From the NCBI GenBank assembly GCA_028274825.1, contig JAQCMZ010000078.1, forward strand, positions 1 to 24,778: a stretch of DNA of 24,778 nt. Reading direction: 5' to 3'. The stretch comes from Haloferacaceae archaeon (GTDB taxonomy: Archaea > Halobacteriota > Halobacteria > Halobacteriales > Haloferacaceae). The notes beneath the pieces were generated by a model, which ran no database searches, was not told the DNA's origin, and saw only the letters and a list, made by a program, of their open reading frames with translations. Position numbers and translations under genes: made by a program. Below, piece after piece: positions 1 to 7,611 of this stretch. Position 1 is the stretch's first letter; every line of letters begins with the position of its first letter.

Positions 1-196
1 TCGGTCGCTCCCCGACCTCCTTGGTGGCGACGGTAGAGCGTCTGACCGTCCGTGTTTGTGGAGTTGAACCCAGAGGCAACTGATGCCGTCACAATTGGTC
101 GTGTCGTGTGTTTCGAGTTACTTATGTGCTTCAGGAGGTGTCGGCTTCACCCACTCAAGCCCCGTGGCATTCGCCTCAACCGCCTGTAAAAAGAGG
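1..196. other. Window edge, no intact gene
   Basis: No convincing gene is seen before the stop codon of the first glycosyltransferase. Around 152-168 an imperfect hairpin (CCAC...GTGG with a CAAGCCCC core) resembles the stem-loop ends of haloarchaeal IS200/IS605-type elements. A similar but much stronger hairpin lies at 24611-24645. The stretch may be a worn insertion-sequence remnant, but this rests on resemblance only. Confidence 0.3.
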
Positions 197-1408
197 TCAC
201 CCCCTACTCGCTTCCCGGACGATGTCAACAAATTCTTTCGCTGCTTGTCCCCAGGTATACTGCCGGGCCTGAACCCGACCACGAGCAGCCAGTGACTCAG
301 AGAGCGTTTCATCCGTCAGCACCGTCTCGATGCCGTCACGAATCGCCGCCGTGTCGTGTGGATCCACGAACACAGCAGCGTCTCCACACACATCCGGCAT
401 CGCAGAGGTATTGCTCGTTACTACTGGTGTCCCCATCGCCATCGCCTCCAGCGGCGGGATGCCGAACCCCTCGTAGAGTGACGGGAACGCAAAGCAGTCT
501 GCGTTCCGGTACAGCGCTTGCAACTGTGTATCTGAGACGAAGCCGACCGATGTGAGTGCCGCGTCACGCTCGGCTGCCGCATCTACATCACTCCGCTGAA
601 AGATCCGTTTCGGAGAGGGACCAGCCATCACCAGCCCGTGAGGGAGTGACGTGCGGCGCTTGAGCCGCGCGAATGCCTCAATCAGCCGCGCAATGTTTTT
701 TCGTGGATTGAGCGATCCCACGTAGAGTACGTACTGTTCTGGAAGTTCTGTGTCGAGGTGTTTTATTGATGATCGGCTCACAGCGTCTGTGATTGACGAA
801 CCGTGATCCATCAACTGTTGGTCACTATCCTGATCCGATTTGGGGGTCTCACTCGCAGGCTCGGCCTGTGCTGCCTGGAGATACGGCTCGGTCAACCCGT
901 TGTGCACGACGTGGACGTTGTCCGAGTCAACGGGCAGAGACTCCACGATCTCGGCTTTTGAATACTCAGCGTTGGTCGTGACGATATCCGCGACTGACAG
1001 CACTCTGGGAACGGTCGCCTGTCGATACAGACGGTGCAATCCAGCTGACCGACCCTGAATCGCGCCCATTTCGTGAAGCCAGACGACGGTCGGATACGAT
1101 GTCTCGTGGAGGGGGCCGTTCCCGTTCGGTGCGAGGAGCACGTCGACACCGCTGAGTGATGCCCGTCGGGGGAGAATGGCTCGCTCCCACGCCACTCCGT
1201 ACATTTGTGAATCAACGACGTATCCCGTCGAATCAAGCGGAAGATTGGGAAACTGCTGTTTCACGCTCGGATGGCCGAACAGGACGATCTCGGTATCCCC
1301 GCGCGCAGAGAGTGCATGAACCAGTTGGACTGGCGCTTGGACCGCTCCACCCGGCTCGTCGACGGTGAATGTTCTCGCATTAATCCCAATCCGAAGAGTC
1401 TCTCGCAT
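197..1408 (-). CDS. Glycosyltransferase family 4 (GT-B fold)
   Basis: This 403-residue protein is a retaining GT-B glycosyltransferase that probably adds a sugar from a nucleotide-sugar donor to a lipid-linked glycan at the cytoplasmic membrane face. The N-terminal Rossmann domain begins with RIGINARTF. The donor domain starts near residue 226 (YVLYVGSLNPRKN). The GT4 signature E-x7-E is YEGFGIPPLEA, with E313 and E321, followed by MGTPVVTS. An acidic, Ser/Asp-rich insertion sits at about 180-222 between the two domains. The ATG at 1408 has a TATA-like box 25-30 nt upstream, which supports a leaderless start. All other genes to 11.7 kb share its orientation, several of them glycan genes. Donor and acceptor cannot be told from sequence. 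Confidence 0.93.
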   Translation of the reverse strand: MRETLRIGINARTFTVDEPGGAVQAPVQLVHALSARGDTEIVLFGHPSVKQQFPNLPLDSTGYVVDSQMYGVAWERAILPRRASLSGVDVLLAPNGNGPLHETSYPTVVWLHEMGAIQGRSAGLHRLYRQATVPRVLSVADIVTTNAEYSKAEIVESLPVDSDNVHVVHNGLTEPYLQAAQAEPASETPKSDQDSDQQLMDHGSSITDAVSRSSIKHLDTELPEQYVLYVGSLNPRKNIARLIEAFARLKRRTSLPHGLVMAGPSPKRIFQRSDVDAAAERDAALTSVGFVSDTQLQALYRNADCFAFPSLYEGFGIPPLEAMAMGTPVVTSNTSAMPDVCGDAAVFVDPHDTAAIRDGIETVLTDETLSESLAARGRVQARQYTWGQAAKEFVDIVREASRG

Positions 1409-1431
1409 ATATTTTCTTCAGCATCTGGCAA

Positions 1432-1439
1432 CTATATCC
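1432..1439 (-). promoter_or_regulatory. TATA-like box for the GT4 gene
   Basis: On the minus strand this reads GGATATAG, centred about 27 nt before the ATG at 1408. This spacing is what is expected for leaderless haloarchaeal mRNAs. Confidence 0.5.
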
Positions 1440-1577
1440 AGTCTCAACGTTGAAGTACCCCGCCTCACCTACCCCGACGTTACCGCGGTTGCGGACGATT
1501 TCTGGCATCGTCCTGCATGCTACAGTGTGACTAGCCGGCCCCGCCTTTCGCACAGGCCCGGTCGACACCCGGGAAAC

Positions 1578-1997
1578 TCACTCAGGACCCGCTGGGCTCG
1601 TCGTCTGTTGCACCGTCTTGGCGAGTGGATCAAGCATTAGCTCAGGAACGGCGGCTGGAGGATGCCATTCGACACCGACGATCCCTTCTTTCTCGTTCGG
1701 GGCCGGCTCTCCGTGAAGTCTGACGGCGAATAACTCGTACTCTGTCGTCGCGTCGATACTCTGGTGGGTGTATGAACAGGAGCCGAGACAGTTTCTGACC
1801 GTCCCGGCACAGCCGAGTTCCTCGCTGAGCTCGCGTCTCACCGCGTCACGAGTGGACTCGCCGGGTTCGATACCGCCTCCCGGGAGTGAATAATAAATTG
1901 ACCCGTCATTCCGCCGCTCACGGGTGAGCAGCACCTCACCACCGCGCTGGACGAGCGCCTTGGCGCCATGTCGGTGCGTGTTCTTCGTAATAGACAT
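1578..1997 (-). CDS. NUDIX hydrolase
   Basis: This is a 139-residue single-domain NUDIX protein. It hydrolyses a nucleoside diphosphate linked to another group, using a divalent metal. The Nudix box GX5EX7REUXEEXGU is complete: GGIEPGE, seven residues, then RELSEELGC. It is preceded by the strand YYSLPGGG typical of the fold. The N-terminus (GAKALVQRGGEVLLTRE) resembles ADP-ribose, ADP-sugar and nucleotide-cleaning members, but substrate cannot be assigned. The ATG at 1997 is the first start and gives a normal family length. Its position between glycosyltransferase genes is compatible with nucleotide-sugar housekeeping, which is inference. No clear promoter box was seen. Confidence 0.9.
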   Translation of the reverse strand: MSITKNTHRHGAKALVQRGGEVLLTRERRNDGSIYYSLPGGGIEPGESTRDAVRRELSEELGCAGTVRNCLGSCSYTHQSIDATTEYELFAVRLHGEPAPNEKEGIVGVEWHPPAAVPELMLDPLAKTVQQTTSPAGPE

Positions 1998-2062
1998 AGT
2001 TGTTATTCATTCACTAATGACAAGCCAATCACACAACCCAGATCATACACGACAGGATATGC

Positions 2063-2281
2063 TCAGGGTGACTGGCCGATCTGGCCCATCTCGTCTACGA
2101 CAAGCATTCGTCTGTCTGGCAAATCGACCGCGGCAGCGACCACGGTTTCGGTGCCGCCGACAGCGGTTGTCGGTGTCTCTCGTTCTGACAGGGGTTCGAT
2201 GGCAACGAGATAGCCCTCATCTGGTGATGGCTTGAGGAGCGCTGCCAGCGGCGCGTGGACAGAGCACCCAAAGACGAACAT
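2063..2281 (-). CDS. Small acidic hypothetical protein, possibly frameshifted
   Basis: This is a 72-codon ORF in the 388-bp gap between the NUDIX and GT2 genes. The product is acidic (clearly more Asp/Glu than Lys/Arg) and has alternating hydrophobic strands (GYLVAIEPL, ETVVAAAVDLPDRRMLVVDE), both favouring real halophilic coding. Just upstream, in another frame, an ATG at about 2303 opens MPENTDLDV and would join this frame if one base were removed near 2280. The reading may therefore be the body of a short gene with a frameshift, or a decayed fragment. I recognise no family. Confidence 0.35.
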   Translation of the reverse strand: MFVFGCSVHAPLAALLKPSPDEGYLVAIEPLSERETPTTAVGGTETVVAAAVDLPDRRMLVVDEMGQIGQSP

Positions 2282-2385
2282 CGAGGTCGGTGTTTTCTGG
2301 CATGGTGAAGGCAGCTAAAGCGCACTGAGAGAAGCTATCAGTGGGGTGAGTGGCAGGTAGTGTGGTGACTACAACAGCACGACAA

Positions 2386-3258
2386 TCAGGAGAAGAGGCC
2401 GATTACCGTCCGCACAGCGGCGGCATTTCGCCCCCATTCGCCAATCATGAACCGGATGTGCCGCCAACCGTCGCGGAAACTCTCCAATTCTGCCTCTCCG
2501 ACGCGTGGGTGGTACGTGATTGGAACCTCCTCGATGAGGAGATCCTCGCGGGCGGCGTTGATCAGCATCTCCGACGCGAATTCCATCCCCGTCGTCTCCG
2601 GGTCGATCTCGGCGAGCGCATCGCTCGTGAACACGCGGAAGCCGGAGTGAGTATCCGAGAATTCGGCGTCGAACAGCGTGTTCAGCAGTCGCGTGAGCAT
2701 GGGATTGCCGACGTGCTGGTGGAGCGGTGGCATCGCATCGGGTCGGATCTCCCCGTCCAACCGGGAGCCGATCACCATGTCGGCATTCGTCTCCAACATC
2801 GTCTCGATGAGTTTCGGCAGTTCCGAGAAGTCGTACGTCGTGTCGGCGTCACCCATGACGATGATGTCGCCGCGTGCCTGGGTGAAGCCGTCCAGATAGG
2901 CAGCCCCGTAGCCACTGCGGTCGGGTTCGGTAACGATAGCGCCGTGATTCCGGGCGATATCGGGCGTTCTGTCGGTCGAGGAGTCGGCCACGATTATCTC
3001 ACCAGAGACGTCCAGCTCGCGCAGCGCTCCGATGACCGCCTGTAACACCTCTTCGATGCCGTCCTCCTCGTTGAGCGTCGGGATGACGATCGAAAGGGTT
3101 GGCTCGGAGGATGATGCTGGGCCACAGAGGGTGAACCGATTGGTTTCAGATTCGAGGACGTCCGTACCGGACTCGTGGGCGGCCTCCATAGATGAAGATT
3201 CAGTGCCGACCTCTTGGGTTGATTTTGTCTGCTGACGCGGCGTCTGTTGCCGTGACAT
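2386..3258 (-). CDS. Glycosyltransferase family 2, dolichyl-phosphate hexosyltransferase type (AglJ-like)
   Basis: This 290-residue GT-A enzyme probably transfers a hexose from a nucleotide-sugar to dolichyl phosphate, or to a lipid-linked intermediate, on the cytoplasmic side. After a roughly 50-residue acidic, low-complexity N-terminus come TLSIVIPTLNEEDGIEEV (nucleotide-binding start), EIIVADSSTDRTPDIA, the GYGAAYLDGF segment, the metal-binding MGDADTTYD (DxD) and the acceptor region SDTHSGFRVF. No C-terminal membrane segments are present, unlike longer DPM1-like or GtrB-like members. The arrangement matches haloarchaeal AglJ-type enzymes of S-layer N-glycosylation, but orthology is not proven. 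The Met at residue 24 is an alternative start. The gene is flanked by other glycan genes on the same strand. Confidence 0.88.
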   Translation of the reverse strand: MSRQQTPRQQTKSTQEVGTESSSMEAAHESGTDVLESETNRFTLCGPASSSEPTLSIVIPTLNEEDGIEEVLQAVIGALRELDVSGEIIVADSSTDRTPDIARNHGAIVTEPDRSGYGAAYLDGFTQARGDIIVMGDADTTYDFSELPKLIETMLETNADMVIGSRLDGEIRPDAMPPLHQHVGNPMLTRLLNTLFDAEFSDTHSGFRVFTSDALAEIDPETTGMEFASEMLINAAREDLLIEEVPITYHPRVGEAELESFRDGWRHIRFMIGEWGRNAAAVRTVIGLFS

Positions 3259-3276
3259 ACACGGGTATACACGGGT
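3257..3276. repeat. Perfect tandem decamer at the GT2 start
   Basis: ATACACGGGT occurs twice in direct tandem, overlapping the GT2 start codon on its upstream side. It could be a replication-slippage product or a protein-binding site. Confidence 0.6.
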
Positions 3277-3342
3277 GATACATGTCCTTTGACAGTAGCC
3301 TCGACATCACCCGGACAGGTGGGCTAAAGACTACCGACGCAC

Positions 3343-6192
3343 TCACGCGGCGGGAAAACAGAGATGAACAGTAGCGCCGTCGCCCGGGGCAGACTCGATC
3401 CACATCGCTCCATCGTGGTGATCAACAATCCGCCGACACAGTGTCAGCCCCATGCCGGTGCCGTCCTCCTCGGTTTGGCCGAGACGCTCGAACACCTCGA
3501 ACGCTCGCGAAGCGGCATCTGTCTCGATTCCGATACCGTTGTCTGCGACACACACGTGATGCCACGGGCCGTCACTATCGAGTGACACTCGCTCCGGCGT
3601 GTCGAGGGACGCCACCGGCTCCCCCGGAGTCACAGAGATGTGGGGGTGAGACGAGTGGTTGTACTTTAGTCCGTTATCGATGAGATTCTGGAACAACTCA
3701 ATAAGCAGCCGCTCGTCACCTTCGACCGTCGGGAGAGACTCAGAAGTGACGGTGGCATCACTATCATCGACACGGACCGTGAGGTTGAGTTCAGCTTTCT
3801 CTACGACCCTGTCGAGTGCTGTGGGTTCGAATTCACCGCCAGAAGAGTCGATCTGGGAGTACTGCAGCAACGCGTTGATCATCGATTGCATCCGATCTGC
3901 GGCACCGACGGCGTCTTGAATGAGTGTCACCGCCCGCTCGTCGAGTGTCTCACCGTCTTCGTAGAGATCGTCCAAGAGCGTGAGGTAGTTGCTAACCGAT
4001 CGGAGTGGTTCTTTGAGGTCGTGTGAGGCTGCGTGGGCGAACTGCTCCAGATCCCGGTTCGACCGTCGAAGCTGTCTGCGCGTCTCACGGAGGTCAGTCT
4101 CCCGGTTACGACACTCGAGTTCGAAGCTGAGCCACTGTGTCAGCAGTCTCATGAATCGTGACTCTTTCTGCGTGAACGGCTTCTCACGGGGCTCATCGTC
4201 CGTGAAACAGAGCGTCCCGTACACCTCTCCATCGACGATGACGCGCCCGCCCAGATAACACGCCAGCCCGTGTTCTTCGGTCGCGGGATCTCCGTCCCAC
4301 GTCTCCCGAGCGGTAGTCACGCCGACAGGTTCGGGCTGTTCGATTGTCTTCCGACAGTACGTCTTCGAGAGTGGTATCTCGGTGCCCGTGTCGAATTGGA
4401 CATCACTGCCTGCCGAGACGGCGATTTCAAAGCCACCGACAGCCGGGTCAGCGTCGGTGTCGATTGTTGAGAAGAATCCAGCATCCATCCCGGTTCGCCG
4501 CCGGCCAATCTCGATGACCTCCTGAACCTGCTGTTCGAATCCGACCTCTGTCTGCGAGGAGAGTCTGAGTAACTCTCGAATCGCCGTCTCTCGGCGGACT
4601 CGCTCCGTTACGTCACGATACATCCACATGTTTGCGCCGCCGTCGGGAAGTTCGTATGGCACGTAATCCTGCGCGACCGTCCGTGAGTCCGTGAGCGCGA
4701 ATTCTTTTTCTTCCTCGGCGTGCCGGTGGCGAGAGTGTTGGGAGGTTATGCTGGCGAACTGATCTGGCTCTGCGAAATTGTCTTTCAACTGGTCGATCAC
4801 GGCATCGTAATCTGTCCCCACGAGTGCCTCCGGTGGTGCATCTATCTCGAACAACTCAACCAATCGCTGATTCACCGCGAGGACATCACGGTTCGAGTCC
4901 TCGACGAGCACCCCAGCAGGGAGACTGTCGAGGATTGTCTGCAGGATGGTTTTCGTCTGTTCGTGCTGGAACCTGGTCTCCCGGAGCTTCTGTTCGGCCG
5001 ACTCGCGACTCGCCCAGAGGAGGCGGCCGCCCTCAAGTCTCGACAGGACCGTCTCATGCGTGATCGTCGCTCCGTCACGCCGCTGACCGACGATTTCGCC
5101 ACACCAAACACCATCGCGAGTCAGCGTCGGAAACACGTCACTCGTGATGCGCTCGATTTCTTGATCTGGATAGAGTTGGCGCCACGTCTCTCCAACGAGG
5201 TCCGTGGAATCGTACCCGAATTGCTCCGCATACGTCTCACTCACGTGGGTGAACTCCCCGGCCGCGCTCACGATAGATATGTCTTCCAGCGACGCCGTTC
5301 CGACGGCTGTCTGCCGGCCCAACTCGGATTGCTGTCGCCCCGCTGTCGTCGAATCCGACGGGTTCTGCCCCATCACCAGCTGCTGTCGGTCCGATTCCTC
5401 CGGCAGATCCTCTGCCCCGGTATCGGCAGTTCTCGTTTTCTTGTCGTCTTTGCCGTCGACGTTGGGAGCTGGCTCTTTGTTGACGCCTCCTCGATCGGCG
5501 ACTCCGCCGTTCTGCCCGTCCGCCTGCTGGGCATCTCGCTTCCTGCCGGGCGAAGGGTACTTTTCGTCTGTCGCGTCCTCTAGCTCGTCGACACTGATGC
5601 CGTGAGCGGCAGCAGCGGCTTGATTCGCCAGTGCGTAGGTCCCGTCGCTGTCTGTGACGCTCAACTCGCGTGGAATGGCATCGAAGACGGTTCGGAGCGT
5701 CTCGCAGGGCCGTCTGGCACTAGTATCAGTCCATCTCGCGCAGCACACGTCTGCGAGCGTCTCGTTCACCGGTTCGAGTGCAGCGACCATCTCGGCGGGA
5801 AGCGGTCCGTCGTCACTGACGATGACGAGGACACCGAAATCTGGCAAGTCGAACACGTGGTAGTGGGCTGGCCCGTGAGTGGCCGCAATCGGCAGTCGCT
5901 CACGGAACGCAGTCTCGTCTGCGAAGCTGTCGTGAGTGAGGTCATCTGTCGTTGCCTCGACCACGTCGGTGGCTGTCGGGTCCGTCGAGACACTCTCTAC
6001 AAGTCGGTACACCGGCACTGCTGGTTCACTGTCCCGTCTGAAGATGCCACCTGTCACACACTCGAGCTGGCGTAGATACGCGGACAGTGCCGCTTGTGTG
6101 GCCTCGGAGAGTGTGTCCCCCCGGCCGATCGAAACTGCAATGTCGTAAAGACGCTGAGCGCGGTCTGGAGATGGGCGTGACGATTCGCTCAT
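3343..6192 (-). CDS. Multi-PAS/GAF sensor histidine kinase
   Basis: This 949-residue soluble hybrid-sensor type kinase autophosphorylates on His and passes phosphate to a response regulator. It has no transmembrane segments. The order is: GAF-like N-terminus (about 1-155), short PAS (about 161-202), disordered Gln/Asp/Gly-rich linker (about 205-295), PAS (about 300-400), PAS (about 412-530), GAF (about 540-695), coiled coil, HisKA (about 712-785) and HATPase (about 820-947). Catalytic motifs are intact: H724 in HAASHDLKEP, N836/N840 in FQNLIDNGLKYN, DNGIGI at 884-889, FEVFERL, and GTGMGL at 911-916. There is no receiver domain. The ATG at 6192 overlaps the stop of a 35-codon upstream ORF. No regulator lies next to it. 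The two receiver proteins at 11.9-13.3 kb are possible partners, which is inference. Ligand unknown. Confidence 0.95.
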   Translation of the reverse strand: MSESSRPSPDRAQRLYDIAVSIGRGDTLSEATQAALSAYLRQLECVTGGIFRRDSEPAVPVYRLVESVSTDPTATDVVEATTDDLTHDSFADETAFRERLPIAATHGPAHYHVFDLPDFGVLVIVSDDGPLPAEMVAALEPVNETLADVCCARWTDTSARRPCETLRTVFDAIPRELSVTDSDGTYALANQAAAAAHGISVDELEDATDEKYPSPGRKRDAQQADGQNGGVADRGGVNKEPAPNVDGKDDKKTRTADTGAEDLPEESDRQQLVMGQNPSDSTTAGRQQSELGRQTAVGTASLEDISIVSAAGEFTHVSETYAEQFGYDSTDLVGETWRQLYPDQEIERITSDVFPTLTRDGVWCGEIVGQRRDGATITHETVLSRLEGGRLLWASRESAEQKLRETRFQHEQTKTILQTILDSLPAGVLVEDSNRDVLAVNQRLVELFEIDAPPEALVGTDYDAVIDQLKDNFAEPDQFASITSQHSRHRHAEEEKEFALTDSRTVAQDYVPYELPDGGANMWMYRDVTERVRRETAIRELLRLSSQTEVGFEQQVQEVIEIGRRRTGMDAGFFSTIDTDADPAVGGFEIAVSAGSDVQFDTGTEIPLSKTYCRKTIEQPEPVGVTTARETWDGDPATEEHGLACYLGGRVIVDGEVYGTLCFTDDEPREKPFTQKESRFMRLLTQWLSFELECRNRETDLRETRRQLRRSNRDLEQFAHAASHDLKEPLRSVSNYLTLLDDLYEDGETLDERAVTLIQDAVGAADRMQSMINALLQYSQIDSSGGEFEPTALDRVVEKAELNLTVRVDDSDATVTSESLPTVEGDERLLIELFQNLIDNGLKYNHSSHPHISVTPGEPVASLDTPERVSLDSDGPWHHVCVADNGIGIETDAASRAFEVFERLGQTEEDGTGMGLTLCRRIVDHHDGAMWIESAPGDGATVHLCFPAA

Positions 6193-6370
6193 TCCGGAGC
6201 GTGTCCTCCGTCGGCAGTTGTGTTGGCGTCAGTCGCCGCTCGTCGTGTGGGTCTACCCCGTGACGAGAGCGCCGCTGGGTAGTGTTTCCGTTGCATAGTA
6301 ATTAAGTGAGTATCATTTTGGGCGGGAGACATTTGAGACCAGCGGGAACTCACTGACGCGCCCTCGCTGC

Positions 6371-6413
6371 ATCTCGTCTGATCTGATCTGGTCTGGTCTC
6401 ATCTCATCTCATC
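6371..6413. repeat. Degenerate pentanucleotide repeat over the 3' end of a GT4 gene
   Basis: Eight consecutive 5-bp units of the form RTCTS (ATCTC, GTCTG, ATCTG, ATCTG, GTCTG, GTCTC, ATCTC, ATCTC) run from 6371 to 6410, with a partial ninth. The stop codon of the minus-strand glycosyltransferase (6404-6406) lies inside the array. A change in unit number by slippage would therefore move or remove the stop and alter the protein tail. Confidence 0.7.
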
Positions 6414-7606
6414 GCCGCCGTATTCTCGGCGCTCAGGTGATTCGGCTCCGACCGGTGCTGTGCCGGGGACTCCTGTAAGACCGTCTGGTACATCTCGAGT
6501 GTTCGGTCGGCGATGCGATCCCAGTCAAACTGTGCGGCACGTTGCTCTGGGATCATGTCCATCTCGGTTCCCGACAGCGCCGTCCTGAGAGCGTCCGTCA
6601 CCGCCTCCACCGCCGGCGCGACGACTAATCCCGCGTCTCCGATGACTTCCGAGGCTGCACTCCGAGAGTGGTCAGCCCCGATTACCGTGCAACCCGCTGC
6701 CAGCGCCTCGACATACGTGATCCCGAAGCCCTCCCGCTCGGACGGCGAACAGAACACGTCAGCAGCGTGCATGTGTCCCAGCACGTCCTCGTCGGCTGGG
6801 AGGAAGCCGAGGAAGTCGATCCGGTCACGACAGCCCGTTTGCTCCGCGAGCCATTCGAGTGTGTCTCGGTCGGGGCCCTCTCCGATAATTCCCATGCTGA
6901 TATCGGGGGTGGTCTGTGCGACACGAGCGAACGATCGGATCGCCACGTCGAGGTTCTTCTCGGGAATGAGTCGCCCAGCGTACAGCACATCGTACCCGTC
7001 GGCCGCAGACTCCACCGTCTGCACGCCGTCCACGTCGATCCCGTTCGGAATGACGTGGGTGTGTTCCCGGTCCCGCCCGATTTGTGTGAGCCGCCGGGCG
7101 GTCAGTTCCGAAACGGCGACTGGATGTTGGTCGACTCGCGCCGTGAATCGCTCGACCAATTTGCCAACCGGCGAGAGGGTCTCAAGGTACTCTTGCCAGT
7201 ACTCCATCCAGACCTCGTGCCAGGTCGTCACCAGCGGGGCCGTATCGGCAGGGACCGTCGCTTTGGCGACCGCCGCCCCGAGCACGGGAAAGTACGGGAA
7301 AACCGATGCGTGCACGATATCGTGGTTAGTGAATGCCTGGCGCAGCGCCGGGACGGATCGCAGGCCAAAGTCGACAGCCTCCGCGATCGAACGGCGGTCG
7401 CCGGTGTACAACTCGCTCGCTGGGGCGATGGCGTGATAGGTGACGTTCTCACGCTGGATCTGGCTGGGCCCGTCCCAGTAGTGGCGACCGTACTGGGTGA
7501 CAGAGTGACCATCCGCGGCGAGTCGGCGGGCGATTTCGTAAATCCGCTTTTCCGCGCCACCTGTCACTTCTGGGTAGACTACGTTGGAGATGAATGCGAT
7601 GTCCAT
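6404..7606 (-). CDS. Glycosyltransferase family 4 (GT-B fold)
   Basis: This 400-residue GT4 enzyme probably extends a lipid-linked or surface polysaccharide. The N-terminal domain starts MDIAFISNVVYPEVTGGAEKR, with the glycine-rich acceptor loop TGGAE. The donor domain has NGIDVDGV, VLYAGRLIPEKN (about 207-218) and IIGEGPDR. The E-x7-E motif is EGFGITYVE, with E292 and E300, followed by AAGCTVIGAD. The C-terminal 25 residues are polar and end in the pentanucleotide array. I chose the ATG at 7606, 5 bp after the sulfatase-like stop. A GTG at 7615 that overlaps that stop is the alternative and adds three residues. It is the last gene of a four-gene unit with the flippase. Sugar specificity is unknown. 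Confidence 0.93.
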   Translation of the reverse strand: MDIAFISNVVYPEVTGGAEKRIYEIARRLAADGHSVTQYGRHYWDGPSQIQRENVTYHAIAPASELYTGDRRSIAEAVDFGLRSVPALRQAFTNHDIVHASVFPYFPVLGAAVAKATVPADTAPLVTTWHEVWMEYWQEYLETLSPVGKLVERFTARVDQHPVAVSELTARRLTQIGRDREHTHVIPNGIDVDGVQTVESAADGYDVLYAGRLIPEKNLDVAIRSFARVAQTTPDISMGIIGEGPDRDTLEWLAEQTGCRDRIDFLGFLPADEDVLGHMHAADVFCSPSEREGFGITYVEALAAGCTVIGADHSRSAASEVIGDAGLVVAPAVEAVTDALRTALSGTEMDMIPEQRAAQFDWDRIADRTLEMYQTVLQESPAQHRSEPNHLSAENTAAMR

Positions 7607-7611
7607 CTGCC

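Noticed and set aside
2350..3045. Plus-strand 231-codon ORF over the GT2 gene
   Set aside because: It is antisense to the DxD-containing glycosyltransferase and has no domain of its own.
4720..5583. Plus-strand 287-codon ORF inside the histidine kinase gene
   Set aside because: It is antisense to intact PAS domains, its product is not acidic, and long antisense frames are common opposite GC-rich haloarchaeal genes.
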